Source: JAAZLS01 sp964463285 (lineage in GTDB: Bacteria; Bacillota; Dethiobacteria; DTU022). Taken from it: a DNA stretch of 64,000 nucleotides. Positions 18,333 through 27,496 of the stretch are shown piece by piece. A model generated the notes under the pieces. That model was not told where the DNA came from. It searched no databases and worked only from the letters and a program-made list of their open reading frames with translations. Position 1 is the stretch's first letter. Every line of letters begins with the position of its first letter. Both the position numbers and the translations under genes were made by a program. The DNA is taken from contig CAYXBB010000002.1 in NCBI GenBank assembly GCA_964463285.1, positions 1-64,000 on the forward strand. Reading direction: 5' to 3'.

Positions 18333-20344
18333 CCGGGAAGGATTTTCCCCTGGCCCCGGGAGGCGCTGGTCTGTTCCAGATCAAATATAATATCTCTTAA
18401 CCCGGCTGCTCTTTCAAATTCCAGATCCCGGGCTGCCTGTTCCATTTCTCTTCGCAATCGGGCAATCGTTTTTTTTCGCTGAGAGGGTTCAAGATCAACC
18501 AGTTTTTCCGGACCGTATTCACCGCTTTCCTCTGCTGTCACGGTAGCCTCGATCAGGCTGCGCACCGGCTTGACCACGCTGCGGGGGGTAATCTGGTAAG
18601 TGCGGTTGTGGGCCATCTGTTTTTGACGGCGCCGCTCTGTCTCTTCTAGGGCCCGGCGCATTGAATCGGTTATTATGTCGGCATACATGATCACCCGGCC
18701 GGAAATATTGCGGGCAGTCCGGCCGATAGTTTGAATCAGTGAACGCTCCGATCTCAAAAAACCTTCTTTGTCCGCATCAAAAATGGCTACCAGGGCCACT
18801 TCGGGGAGATCCAGTCCTTCCCTAAGCAGGTTGATCCCGATCAGAACGTCAAATTCTCCTAAACGTAAACCCCGAATAATAGACATCCGTTCCAGGGCGT
18901 CGATATCGGAATGCATGTAGCGTACCCTTAAGCCCATTTCGCGATAATATTCGGTGAGGTCTTCGGCCATCCGCTTGGTTAAGGTGGTTACCAGCACCCG
19001 CTGGTTGGATTTGACTACTGACCGAATTTCGCCATATAGATCATCTACCTGTCCACCCGCCGGTCGAACAAAAACCCGGGGATCCACCAGGCCGGTAGGA
19101 CGGATGATCTGCTCAACCACCGCCTGGCTTTGCTCCAGTTCCCAGGGGCCGGGGGTGGCAGAAAGAAAAATGGCCTGTTTTATCAGCTGTTCAAATTCCT
19201 TGAATATAAGCGGCCGGTTGTCCAGCGCCGAGGGCAGACGGAACCCATGTTCCACCAAGGTGCTTTTACGTGAGTAGTCGCCGCGGTACATACCGTTTAT
19301 TTGGGGAATAGTAATGTGGGATTCATCCACTATCAACAGAAAATCCTCCGGGAAATAATCGAGCAGGGTATAGGGCCGGCTTCCTTCCGGGCGCCGGTCA
19401 AAATGCCGGGAATAATTTTCGATTCCGGAACAGAAGCCCACCTCGGTAAGCATCTCCAGATCATAACGGGTACGTTGTTCAAGCCTCTGGGCCTCCAGCA
19501 GCCGCCCCTGTTGCCGCAGCGCTGAAAGACACTGTTTTAGTTCCTGCTGGATATCCGCTACCGCCAGGGGCAACAGCCCGGGAGAGGTAACATAGTGGGT
19601 AGCCGGAAAAACAGCGGCATGGGTGCGTTCTCCAATTACCCGGCAGGTCAGGGGATCTATCTCCCGAATCCGTTCAATCTCATCGCCAAACATCTCCACC
19701 CGCAGGGCCGCCCCGGTAAATGAGGCCGGGAAAATTTCAATCAGCTCTCCCCGGGCCCGGAAAGTTCCCCGTCTGAAATCAATTTCATTGCGCTGGTATT
19801 GAATGGATACCAGCCGGGAAAGAATTTCGTCCCGGCTAATCTCCGCTCCCACACGCAGTGAAAGCAGCTGTTCACCATACTCCCGGGGAGACCCCAATCC
19901 ATAAATGCAGGACACGCTGGCTACGATGATTACATCACGCCGTTCCAGCAGGGCACTGGTAGCAGAGTGGCGCAATTTGTCTATCTCGTCGTTAATAGAA
20001 GAATCCTTCTCAATATAGGTATCGGTCTGGGGGAGATAGGCCTCCGGCTGATAGTAATCATAATAGCTGATAAAAAATTCCACGGCATTGTCGGGAAAAA
20101 ATTCTTTAAACTCGCTACAAAGCTGGGCAGCCAGGGTCTTGTTGGGGGCCATCACCAGGGTGGGACGCTGAATCTGTTGAATGATATTGGCCATGGTAAA
20201 TGTTTTTCCGGAACCGGTTACCCCCAGCAGGGTTTGGTAACGAAAACCCTTGTTCAGTCCCTTTACCAGGCTTTGAATGGCCCGTGGCTGATCTCCGGCA
20301 GGAGTATAGTCGGTTACCAGTTTAAATGGTTTTCCCGCAGGCAT
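18290..20344 (-). CDS. uvrB: Excinuclease ABC subunit B
   Basis: The 684-residue UvrB is the helicase-like damage verifier of nucleotide excision repair. It has Walker A GVTGSGKTFTMA (about residues 35-46), the beta-hairpin region YYDYYQPEAYLPQTDTYIEKD, the helicase motifs DEIDKLRHSAT, VIVASVSCIYGLG, VDESHITI, LSATPG and QTIGRTARN, and a C-terminal UVR motif (RLRREMEQAARDLEFERAA) that binds UvrC. The ATG at 20344 follows GAAGGTG at six bases; an ATG 15 bases upstream has no ribosome site. The last 20 or so residues are encoded by a dispersed repeat and are not typical of UvrB. Confidence 0.97.
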   Translation of the reverse strand: MPAGKPFKLVTDYTPAGDQPRAIQSLVKGLNKGFRYQTLLGVTGSGKTFTMANIIQQIQRPTLVMAPNKTLAAQLCSEFKEFFPDNAVEFFISYYDYYQPEAYLPQTDTYIEKDSSINDEIDKLRHSATSALLERRDVIIVASVSCIYGLGSPREYGEQLLSLRVGAEISRDEILSRLVSIQYQRNEIDFRRGTFRARGELIEIFPASFTGAALRVEMFGDEIERIREIDPLTCRVIGERTHAAVFPATHYVTSPGLLPLAVADIQQELKQCLSALRQQGRLLEAQRLEQRTRYDLEMLTEVGFCSGIENYSRHFDRRPEGSRPYTLLDYFPEDFLLIVDESHITIPQINGMYRGDYSRKSTLVEHGFRLPSALDNRPLIFKEFEQLIKQAIFLSATPGPWELEQSQAVVEQIIRPTGLVDPRVFVRPAGGQVDDLYGEIRSVVKSNQRVLVTTLTKRMAEDLTEYYREMGLRVRYMHSDIDALERMSIIRGLRLGEFDVLIGINLLREGLDLPEVALVAIFDADKEGFLRSERSLIQTIGRTARNISGRVIMYADIITDSMRRALEETERRRQKQMAHNRTYQITPRSVVKPVRSLIEATVTAEESGEYGPEKLVDLEPSQRKKTIARLRREMEQAARDLEFERAAGLRDIIFDLEQTSASRGQGKILPGPPLPKGRDLRKML

Positions 20345-20379
20345 CTGTCGCACCTTCATACGTATATTTCAATATTTCA

Positions 20380-20388
20380 TTATACCAT
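20380..20388 (-). promoter_or_regulatory. Candidate extended -10 promoter for uvrBAC
   Basis: On the minus strand TGGTATAAT (TG-N-TATAAT) lies about 36 bases before the uvrB start and matches an extended -10 element. No good -35 box is seen. The adjacent GGAACCGCTTGTCG resembles only half of a Gram-positive LexA site, so SOS control is not established. Confidence 0.5.
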
Positions 20389-20485
20389 AACCCGACAAGC
20401 GGTTCCTGTACCGGGTTGTATACAAAACCGGTAGTCTACCCTTAAAGTGGCAGGTTGTCGTTCTATTTGACACTTAAAACATTGT

Positions 20486-21049
20486 CTACAACAGCCGTCC
20501 CCTGGAGAGGATCAGGACCAGGCCGATCACCATAAATAATATCGCAGTGCCGATTTTCATATACCGGGGATTGAACCGGGATAACAGGCGAGATCCCAAA
20601 TAAACGGCCAGGGCGTGGTTGGCGGCCATGGCCAGCATGGCTCCGGTGAGCACAGGCAGCGGTCGGCCGAGGTTGGCAGCCAACAACATGGCCGCTATTT
20701 GGGTTTTATCTCCGATCTCCGCCAAAAATACCATCCCCAGGGTCTGGTAGAAACCGGTCTTTCCGGAAGGAAGATCAGAATCCCTTTCCTTTTTAACTGC
20801 GGTGTACAGACCCATTAGGATAAATGCTCCCCCGGAAGCGGCTATCAGCACCGGTTGGGGAAAATAAGTTGCCATCATCTTTCCAGCAAGTATAGCCATG
20901 CTCAGCACCAGGAATAAGGCGGAAAGGGCACCGCCAAGCACCTGCAGGGGAGGGTGGCGGCCGGCCATGGACAGGGATACCAGCTGGGTTTTATCGCCGA
21001 ACTCGGCTATGAATATGGTGATAAACGCCGTGAACAAAGCAGAAACCAT
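20486..21049 (-). CDS. GDT1/TMEM165 (UPF0016) family cation transporter
   Basis: The 187-residue membrane protein has about six hydrophobic helices in two homologous halves. Each half bears the family signature, EFGDKTQ (about residue 15) and EIGDKTQ (about 111). Members export manganese or calcium in exchange for protons, so a role in Mn or Ca homeostasis is likely but the ion is not certain. The ATG at 21049 follows GGGGAGG. It lies 11 bases after the PDZ membrane-protein gene, so it is probably co-transcribed with it. No Mn riboswitch is seen upstream. Confidence 0.88.
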   Translation of the reverse strand: MVSALFTAFITIFIAEFGDKTQLVSLSMAGRHPPLQVLGGALSALFLVLSMAILAGKMMATYFPQPVLIAASGGAFILMGLYTAVKKERDSDLPSGKTGFYQTLGMVFLAEIGDKTQIAAMLLAANLGRPLPVLTGAMLAMAANHALAVYLGSRLLSRFNPRYMKIGTAILFMVIGLVLILSRGRLL

Positions 21050-21060
21050 AAACGCCTCCC

Positions 21061-22422
21061 CTATCTCTTATCCCGCTGCCCAAACAAACGTCGCAAGGGG
21101 TTTAAAAAGGTGGGAGTTTTTATCTCCACATATACCGGACAATCCGGGGGAGGGGCAGCGATAATTCCCAGCTCCGCTCCCCAGTGTAAGGTGGAAAAAT
21201 AGCTCGGGGGGGTAGGACACCGATGGGGCCTGCTCTCTATCTCTCCGGAAGGGGGCTTTTTGAGAACCACCGAAAATATCCGGCCTTTGCGGTCTATCTC
21301 CATAAGGGTCATGAAATAGCTGCGTTTGATCAATGAAAACAGATCCGGGCTGCCCCCGGGCAGCTCCTCGCCATTTATTTTAAGTATGATATCCCCTGAT
21401 TTGAGGCCGGCCTGATCAGCGGCGGATCCGGGTATTACCATCATTACTCCCGTCCCTCGGGGGGGTGACAAATAAATTGGGCGTTTTGATGATTCTCGCC
21501 GTTGGCCATGAATGATAACCCATTCATGGCCCAGGGGAGCCAGCAATATACCGGGCAGGGTTAGCCAGGAGTTAAGCTCTGCTGCTATCGCCACCGCCAG
21601 CAACACCAGGCTATATATCGCCAGGTAACGGGCTGAAACGACAGATTTTTCTCGCGGCGAACTCGATACAGCCAGATCGGCATAACCAAGACCGGCTACC
21701 ACCGGTACCGCCATGTATTGCAGGGTTTCGCCGGGACCGGGTTTCAAAGCAGCCTTAATAATCGGCCACCACTCCGGCATACTAACCCCGGCAATTTCCG
21801 AAGATAGAACCGCCGTTACCATCAATGCCACCAGGGGCAGCGGCCAGAACCGCTGTAAAGTAAATCCCCCCACCACCTGCCCCTCCGGTTTTTTAAAATA
21901 TACCGGGCTGGAATTCCAGTGACCTCCAAGATAGATCAGCAAAGATTCTATCAGGTGCAATAGCGCGATCAGGGCCAGCAGAGCCGGTACATGAATTTTA
22001 AACAACCCTTCTGTTAATGGAAAAGTAGCTAAGGAGGGGGAATACAAAGAAAGCAGCTTTACCAGCACGCCAAACAAGGCTACGATCCCACCGGCATAAG
22101 AAAAACAAAGATAACGAGGGTTTACAAACAACAGCAAAATTGCTACCGGCCAGATATATATCAACCCCATCTGCTCCAGCGACAACCCCAGTAAAACAAA
22201 CATCAGGCTGGCTAGAAACCCACCGGCGGCCCCCAACCCTATGGAACCATAAAGTTGCGGCCAGATCCTGTTAATTGTCCGGCCAAATAGTTTTTTTTCC
22301 ATACCCGCCATGCGCCGATGCTGAATAAAAATCAAAATCAGCACCATCCAGTAAAACGGGGTGAGAAAGGTGTAAGAAAAGGTGGTAATGATAACCTGGC
22401 CCAACTCAAGTATCAATTCCAC
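21061..22422 (-). CDS. PDZ-domain integral membrane protein, MinJ-like
   Basis: The 453-residue protein has roughly seven to eight hydrophobic segments in the first 310 residues, then a PDZ domain (GTGVMMVIPGSAADQAGL...GDIILKINGEELPG, about residues 325-390) and a polar tail. In Bacillus subtilis the membrane PDZ protein MinJ, a bridge between DivIVA and MinD, is encoded next to ftsEX and the CtpB-type protease. The same arrangement here suggests a MinJ-type topological or division role. The position and architecture are visible; the function is inferred. It begins eight bases after ctpA. Confidence 0.72.
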   Translation of the reverse strand: MELILELGQVIITTFSYTFLTPFYWMVLILIFIQHRRMAGMEKKLFGRTINRIWPQLYGSIGLGAAGGFLASLMFVLLGLSLEQMGLIYIWPVAILLLFVNPRYLCFSYAGGIVALFGVLVKLLSLYSPSLATFPLTEGLFKIHVPALLALIALLHLIESLLIYLGGHWNSSPVYFKKPEGQVVGGFTLQRFWPLPLVALMVTAVLSSEIAGVSMPEWWPIIKAALKPGPGETLQYMAVPVVAGLGYADLAVSSSPREKSVVSARYLAIYSLVLLAVAIAAELNSWLTLPGILLAPLGHEWVIIHGQRRESSKRPIYLSPPRGTGVMMVIPGSAADQAGLKSGDIILKINGEELPGGSPDLFSLIKRSYFMTLMEIDRKGRIFSVVLKKPPSGEIESRPHRCPTPPSYFSTLHWGAELGIIAAPPPDCPVYVEIKTPTFLNPLRRLFGQRDKR

Positions 22423-22430
22423 GTTTATGT

Positions 22431-23915
22431 TCAGCTCCCTTCCGGGATGATCTGCACGGTATTTAACAACAAATCCATGGCCAGGTTCAACTGGGGATCT
22501 GTCTGTACAAACAGCCGCTCCATCGCCTGGCGCAGTTTAAGGCAGGTTAAGCTGTCCAGTAAACCGCTGGCTTCCAATCCACAGTCGGACTGAAAATCCG
22601 CCAGCGCCCCGGCAGTGTCCCGATCAAAATAACCGGTGGGGGTTACCTGGCTGTAAGCGAGCTCCCATAACATCTGTTGCAGAAGCTTTACCTCCATCCC
22701 ACAATCTCCTTCTTTTAATTTGCCCGGAAAAAATTCAGGGTAGTATTTGAAAGCCTCCGGCAGTTCCAGATAATAATCGGGTTCCAACCCCTTTCCGTGT
22801 AAATCACGGCCGGAAGGAGTTAAATATTTGGCCACAGTAAGCCGTAAGGCGCCTCCCCCGGCAAGATGGTGCTCCAGGGTCTGTACTGTTGCCTTGCCGT
22901 AGGTTTTCTCACCTACCAGAAGCGCTGCCCGTCGATCCTGGAGCGCTCCGGCAATTACCTCTGAAGCGCTGGCCGATTCCTCGTTGATCAACACAACAAT
23001 GGGGTATGGTTTGCTTTTGGCATAGGAATAATGAACATCCTTAACCTGTTCCCGGCGATTCACCAACCGGGTAATTTCTCCTTCCGGGATCAGTTGCCCG
23101 GCCACCTCAAGCGCTTCCTCCAAAAGTCCGCCGGAATTGTTGCGTAAATCCAGAATCAATCCCCGGCAAAACTTATCGGTTGTCTCCAGGGCTTCCAACT
23201 GCCGGATAAAACTTTCTCCGGTGGACCGCTCAAAATCGGTAATTTGAATATAACCGATTCCCGGTTCTTTAATACTTGAAAACACCGTTTCCACCTTCAC
23301 CTCCTCCCGTCGAATAACCACCTCCAGGGGCTCTTCTACACCCGGGCGCTCCAATACCATCCGGACAGTGGTTCCGGCGGGCCCTCTCAACAGATCTGCC
23401 GTTCGCTGCAAATCTTGCCCGGGAATTGCGATCCCCTCAACACTGATGATCCGATCTCCCGGGCTAAGGCCGGCTTTTTCGGCCGGGGAATCAGGAAATA
23501 GCCGGAGTATCCAGGTCTCATTGTCTATACTAGCCAGACGAGCTCCGATACCCGAAAAAAGACCGGTGGTCTCAATCATAAAATTTTCCAGCTGCTTGGG
23601 GCTGTAGTAACAGGTCTGGGGATCCCCCAGCACCCCAAGCATTCCCTCAATGGCTCCTTCCAATAACCGATCAAGAGGCACCGGTTCCAGGTAGTCTTGA
23701 GTAATTTTTTCAAGAATCTGGACAAACAGTTCCATCTTCTCGGGAAGTTCATCGCCGGAATGCGGCTCCTGATTTTCACCGACGGAAGTCTCCGGTTCCA
23801 CTACCATCGGCTTGGCACCGGATATACGGTAAACCGCAAAATTGCTGGCAACCAGGATGACAATAAATACCACTAACACGGCGGCATGTTTTTGACTCCA
23901 CTGTTTTAAATTCAT
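22431..23915 (-). CDS. ctpA: Carboxy-terminal processing protease (S41) with PDZ and peptidoglycan-binding domain
   Basis: The 494-residue exported serine protease has an N-terminal signal anchor (about residues 12-30), a PDZ domain (LFPDSPAEKAGLSPGDRIISVEG, about 135-215) and an S41 catalytic domain with the Ser in INEESASASEVIAGAL and the Lys in GEKTYGKATVQT. A C-terminal peptidoglycan-binding domain follows (GMEVKLLQQMLWELAY...GYFDRDTAGALADFQ, about 405-465). CtpB-type proteases in Bacillus cleave signalling proteins across membranes. The ATG at 23915 follows GGTGGTG. It has a 427-base leader and lies downstream of the EnvC-like gene and ftsEX, which suggests a cell-wall or division role. 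Confidence 0.93.
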   Translation of the reverse strand: MNLKQWSQKHAAVLVVFIVILVASNFAVYRISGAKPMVVEPETSVGENQEPHSGDELPEKMELFVQILEKITQDYLEPVPLDRLLEGAIEGMLGVLGDPQTCYYSPKQLENFMIETTGLFSGIGARLASIDNETWILRLFPDSPAEKAGLSPGDRIISVEGIAIPGQDLQRTADLLRGPAGTTVRMVLERPGVEEPLEVVIRREEVKVETVFSSIKEPGIGYIQITDFERSTGESFIRQLEALETTDKFCRGLILDLRNNSGGLLEEALEVAGQLIPEGEITRLVNRREQVKDVHYSYAKSKPYPIVVLINEESASASEVIAGALQDRRAALLVGEKTYGKATVQTLEHHLAGGGALRLTVAKYLTPSGRDLHGKGLEPDYYLELPEAFKYYPEFFPGKLKEGDCGMEVKLLQQMLWELAYSQVTPTGYFDRDTAGALADFQSDCGLEASGLLDSLTCLKLRQAMERLFVQTDPQLNLAMDLLLNTVQIIPEGS

Positions 23916-24004
23916 CTATTCACCACCACCCTTGGTTCGGGAATTTAATCCGGCAAATATGGTGATCTTTAAAATGCACATAATTAATTATATCGTCAGC
24001 CCCA

Positions 24005-24068
24005 TAAAAAAACCACCTTCGGGCAAGATTGAAAATAACACTGCATTAGGCCGTCCTTAAGGGCGGTT
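24005..24068 (-). terminator. Possible second terminator or attenuator stem before ctpA
   Basis: On the minus strand AAACCGCCCTT (near 24068) can pair imperfectly with AAGGTGGTTT, which runs into seven T at 24006-24012. The enclosed sequence includes a shorter competing hairpin CCGCCCTTAAGGACGG. The mutually exclusive stems resemble an attenuator, but this is by eye only. Confidence 0.3.
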
Positions 24069-24240
24069 TACCCTTGAAAATTACATGGGGGAGGGTGAGT
24101 CTACTCTTGAGGAAAGAGCGAATTTAGGAATGGCTGAAATTAAACCAGGGCCTGCCCGAAAGGAATTACAGGCCCAAAATGTTTGCTACCTGTAAAGTTA
24201 AATCGGGCTGAGCCGTATTTACTGTAGATGGATCGTCAAC

Positions 24241-24269
24241 AAAAAGATAACAGGTCTGAAATAACCTGT
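24241..24269 (-). terminator. Intrinsic terminator after the EnvC-like gene
   Basis: On the minus strand ACAGGT-TATTTCAG-ACCTGT forms a six-pair stem followed by TATCTTTTT. It lies about 75 bases after the stop of the M23 peptidase gene. Confidence 0.6.
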
Positions 24270-24342
24270 CACCTGTAGATAATTTCCGGATGCGTATTTA
24301 CCGGCCTACCGGGAAATTCATTTTTTAAGGATGTTGTTAAAC

Positions 24343-25623
24343 TTATTTTATATAGGGCAAGGGATCAATCCGTTCGCCATTTTTGCGAACTTCAAAATGC
24401 AGGTGGGGGCCGGTGCTATTTCCAGTGGAGCCCACCACCCCGATCCGCTGGCCGCGAGACACCGTCTGCCCCTGGGCAACCAGGCGGGAATGGCAGTGTC
24501 CATAAACTGTCTGCCAGCGATTGCCCGAGCTATCGGTGCCGTGATCGATGATCACCAAAACACCGTAAGCGCCGGGCGATTTGTACTGGGGAAATTGAAA
24601 CTCATCCCGCCCCGGAGCCTTCTGATAATTGTTTGAGCTGCTGATGTAAATACCGGAGAAGATCACTGTCCCGCCCTCCGCGGCCAATATGTAGGAGGGG
24701 GTGCCGCAATAGTAGGACGAGAGTGGCCAGTTAGCGGTGTAAATTGCTATATCCAGCCCCCCATGATAGGAGGAATAACCGGTAAAAGGATCCCTTCTCG
24801 CCCCGAAGTAGGAGGAAATATAGGCGTACCGATCCGTAGGCCAACAAACCCGGCCGCTGATACCTGCGAAATTACCGGTCCCGGGCTCCAAAAGCCTCAG
24901 AATCAGCTGTTCCAGGGCGGCGGCTTCCCTTTCCATCTCCTCTATAGCTTTCAGGCGCCGGTTTATCTCCTGCTTGAGCTCGGTTAATACCTGGCCCCGG
25001 GAAGCTAGGGTAACCTTTACTTCTTGCTCATGACCCAGCGTTTGACGGCGCAAAGCCTCCAGGCCGCTCTTTTTTTCCTCCAGTTCTTCTTTGCGGGCCT
25101 GAATCTGATCCCTCTCCGCGGTTACCTCTTCCAGCAGGAGCAGATCATTATCGGCAATGGCTTTCAAGTTTACCAAGCGGGTTAAAAAATCTGAAAAATT
25201 ACTTGACTCCAGAAGCACTTCCAGGTAGGTTATCTGGCCTCGTTCATAGATCACCCGCAGGCGACGTTTCAACAGGTTATCACGATACTCAAGTTGTTCC
25301 TCGGCCTGGGCCAGTTCTTCCTCGGCCACCACTATCTCGCCCTCTGTACGGGAGATCTCTCCGGCCAGGCGGTTTAGCTCTGACCGCAGCTCCCTCAGCC
25401 GGCTGTCCAACCGGTTGAGTTCCGCCTTCAGGGTTTCTTCTTCACCCTTCTGCTGCTTTAACTCCTGCTTTTCTTGCTGCAACCGTCTATCAATTTCAGC
25501 CTGCTCCTGCCTTTTTTCCTCAACCAGGGAACTGTTAGTGGCATCCGTGTAGGGAGCCCTTATCGTCATAACTATCAACATCACTGCCAGCAACAACAAC
25601 CCGTAGCGCCTCAAAAGCCTCAT
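24343..25623 (-). CDS. EnvC/PcsB-like murein hydrolase activator (M23 peptidase)
   Basis: The 426-residue exported protein has a signal sequence (about residues 6-24), a long coiled coil (about 30-245, rich in Glu, Gln, Lys and Leu) and a C-terminal LytM/M23 domain. The zinc-ligand motifs SYHGGLDIA and GPHLHFEVRKNG are intact, so it may itself cleave peptidoglycan, unlike E. coli EnvC. Coiled-coil LytM or CHAP proteins next to FtsEX are activated by it at the septum. The ATG at 25623 follows GGGAGG at six bases; an ATG at 25629 abuts the site. It lies 43 bases after ftsX. Confidence 0.92.
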   Translation of the reverse strand: MRLLRRYGLLLLAVMLIVMTIRAPYTDATNSSLVEEKRQEQAEIDRRLQQEKQELKQQKGEEETLKAELNRLDSRLRELRSELNRLAGEISRTEGEIVVAEEELAQAEEQLEYRDNLLKRRLRVIYERGQITYLEVLLESSNFSDFLTRLVNLKAIADNDLLLLEEVTAERDQIQARKEELEEKKSGLEALRRQTLGHEQEVKVTLASRGQVLTELKQEINRRLKAIEEMEREAAALEQLILRLLEPGTGNFAGISGRVCWPTDRYAYISSYFGARRDPFTGYSSYHGGLDIAIYTANWPLSSYYCGTPSYILAAEGGTVIFSGIYISSSNNYQKAPGRDEFQFPQYKSPGAYGVLVIIDHGTDSSGNRWQTVYGHCHSRLVAQGQTVSRGQRIGVVGSTGNSTGPHLHFEVRKNGERIDPLPYIK

Positions 25624-25666
25624 AAGCATCCTCCCATCTGCACGGTAAGGGCCGCTCAGGGCAGCC

Positions 25667-26560
25667 TTATACTTTCAGATAACGACCCATGGAAAACATG
25701 CTCCCCAGCACGCCCAGCCCAATGCCCAGCGGTAAAAGAAGTTTCGCCAGCTCTCTCATAATTTCGGCCGAAGGAATCATGTTTATAAAATGGAGATTGG
25801 TTCCCACCCAGCCGATAGTGGCCCCGTAAGTATAATAGAATGCAATCAGCGGTAACACCGCCCCCAGAAACCCTAAAGTCAGTCCTTCCAAAATAAAAGG
25901 TCCACGGATAAACCAGCCGGTAGCTCCCACATAGCGCATGATCATAATTTCTTTTCGCCTTAACAGCACCGCCAACCTGATAGAATGGGAGATCAAAAAC
26001 ACAGCGGTAACCGCCAGAGCGGCCATCAGCATTAGGCCGACCATCTGCAACGCGCGGGTAGTGGTAAACAGGGTTTCCACATATCCCTGACCGTAAAACA
26101 CTTCACCTACCCCCGGATAACCCTGAACCTTTCCGGCTATTTCGGGGACATCTTCCGGAATCACGGTGCGGATTTCATAAGAATCCCGCAAGGGATTTTG
26201 TTCGGCACTATCGTAGGGTTCCAGGAAATTGCCCCGATCCCCGAACTGGTATTTAAGCCTTTCCAGCGCCTCCTCCTTGGGCACAAACCTAACTTCCAAC
26301 AGATTGGGGTCGCCGGCCAGTTGCCGGCGCAAGGCGTTGCGCTCACCCAGCCCGGCCTGATCGTCGATATAAACCACGATTTCCACCTGCTGTTTTACTG
26401 TCTCGGTGATATGTTCTATATTCCGATTAATGGCCACCAGGGTCCCCAGCATTAACAAGGTAACCACCACCACCCCGATTGAAGCCAGGCTTATCCAGAA
26501 ATTCCGATAAAAGCTTTTGAGGGCTTCTCCCCAGAAATACGCCAACCGTCTAAAGAGCAA
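25667..26560 (-). CDS. ftsX: Cell-division permease-like protein FtsX
   Basis: The protein of about 297 residues has four membrane helices: one near the N terminus (SLASIGVVVVTLLMLGTLVA) and three in the C-terminal half. A large extracytoplasmic loop between helices 1 and 2 contacts periplasmic hydrolases. With FtsE it transmits ATP hydrolysis to cell-wall hydrolases. The start is uncertain. I chose the TTG at 26560, nine bases after AAAGGGGG, giving a start like other FtsX proteins; an ATG at 26584 and a TTG at 26593 are also in frame. It overlaps the ftsE end. Confidence 0.95.
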   Translation of the reverse strand: MLFRRLAYFWGEALKSFYRNFWISLASIGVVVVTLLMLGTLVAINRNIEHITETVKQQVEIVVYIDDQAGLGERNALRRQLAGDPNLLEVRFVPKEEALERLKYQFGDRGNFLEPYDSAEQNPLRDSYEIRTVIPEDVPEIAGKVQGYPGVGEVFYGQGYVETLFTTTRALQMVGLMLMAALAVTAVFLISHSIRLAVLLRRKEIMIMRYVGATGWFIRGPFILEGLTLGFLGAVLPLIAFYYTYGATIGWVGTNLHFINMIPSAEIMRELAKLLLPLGIGLGVLGSMFSMGRYLKV

Positions 26561-27236
26561 AGCTATAGGCCCCCTTTTGTTCATCGCCCACAAGTTTGCC
26601 TTTTTTCAAATAAATCACTCGTTGCTTGCAATAATCTACAATATCCCGGTCATGGGTGGCAATGATCACGGTAGTTCCCTGGATATTGATCGTGCGGATC
26701 AGGTCAATAATTTCTATGGAAGTAGCCGGATCCAAGTTCCCGGTAGGCTCATCGGCCACAACCATTGCCGGGCGGTTAACAATGGCCCGGGCTATACCTA
26801 CGCGCTGTTGTTCCCCTCCAGAAAGGTCGCATACCCTTACCTTAAATTTTTCCTTTAAGCCTACCAGTTCCAGAACCCTGGGTACTCTTTTCACGATTTC
26901 CTTGCCGGGGGTCCCCACAGCGTACATGGCAAAGGCCACATTGTCATAGGTGGTACGATTTTCCAGCAACCGGAAATCCTGAAATACCATACCGATATTG
27001 CGGCGCAAAAACGGTATCTTCCGCTGGGAAATAGTAGATAAATCCTGGCCCAGCACCCTTAGTTTCCCACTGGAAGGAGCAATTTCCCGGATCAAAAGCC
27101 TTAAAAAGGTGGATTTGCCCGCCCCACTGGCTCCGACAAAAAACACAAACTCTCCACGATTAATGGCAAGATTTACGTTCTCCACTCCGATACAACCGCC
27201 GACATATTTTTTTGTCAAATTTTGTGCTTCAATCAT
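26550..27236 (-). CDS. ftsE: Cell-division ATP-binding protein FtsE
   Basis: The 228-residue ABC ATPase is the partner of FtsX. It has Walker A GASGAGKST (about residues 35-43), Q-loop MVFQDFRLL, signature LSGGEQQRVGIARA, Walker B MVVADEPTGNLDP and the switch His in IIATHDRD. The ATG at 27236 follows AAGGG. It is the first gene of the division cluster ftsE-ftsX-EnvC-like-ctpA-MinJ-like. The order matches Gram-positive genomes where FtsEX drives septal hydrolases and sporulation entry. Confidence 0.96.
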   Translation of the reverse strand: MIEAQNLTKKYVGGCIGVENVNLAINRGEFVFFVGASGAGKSTFLRLLIREIAPSSGKLRVLGQDLSTISQRKIPFLRRNIGMVFQDFRLLENRTTYDNVAFAMYAVGTPGKEIVKRVPRVLELVGLKEKFKVRVCDLSGGEQQRVGIARAIVNRPAMVVADEPTGNLDPATSIEIIDLIRTINIQGTTVIIATHDRDIVDYCKQRVIYLKKGKLVGDEQKGAYSFAL

Positions 27237-27407
27237 ATCTACCCTTTATCCTGATTGACATAAAATCATGCTATGAATGTTCGACAGATTGTCTGCAAAT
27301 CCTTTATATGGACCCAATTAATTTACCTTTTTGCTAAAATATGTTTTCAGGGGATATATTGACTAAAAAGAAATAAAACGATTGATATCTACAATATTGG
27401 GAAGATC

Positions 27408-27448
27408 AAAAAACCATGCCCGGAAAAGAGATCCCAGGGCATGGTTTT
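27408..27448 (-). terminator. Intrinsic terminator after ilvC
   Basis: On the minus strand AAAACCATGCCC pairs perfectly with GGGCATGGTTTT around a 15-base loop, and six T follow. It lies about 50 bases after the ilvC stop and isolates ilvC from ftsE. Confidence 0.85.
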
Positions 27449-27496
27449 AAGGTCCAAGCGGGCTTGCTTTGGAATATAAATGTTATGTAAATTCGG

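Larger units (their letters stand above)
23916..24342 (-). other. Structured leader/intergenic region before ctpA
   Basis: This 427-base gap has no convincing gene. On the minus strand it holds, in order, a terminator for the EnvC-like gene (24241-24269), a hairpin GGGCCTG/CAGGCCC (24148-24175), and an imperfect long-range stem AAACCGCCCTT/AAGGTGGTTT ending in seven T (24005-24068). It also has a TATAAT hexamer at 23987-23992, about 72 bases before ctpA. Hairpins followed by T-runs could be terminators or an attenuating leader. I could not match them to a known riboswitch class. Confidence 0.4.

Noticed and set aside
20345..20420. LexA/SOS box before uvrB
   Set aside because: GGAACCGCTTGTCG keeps only one half-site of the Gram-positive consensus GAACNNNNGTTC.
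24131..24196. 21-codon plus-strand frame starting MAEIKPGPARKEL
   Set aside because: Too short, covers the GGGCCTG/CAGGCCC stem, and has only a weak ribosome site.
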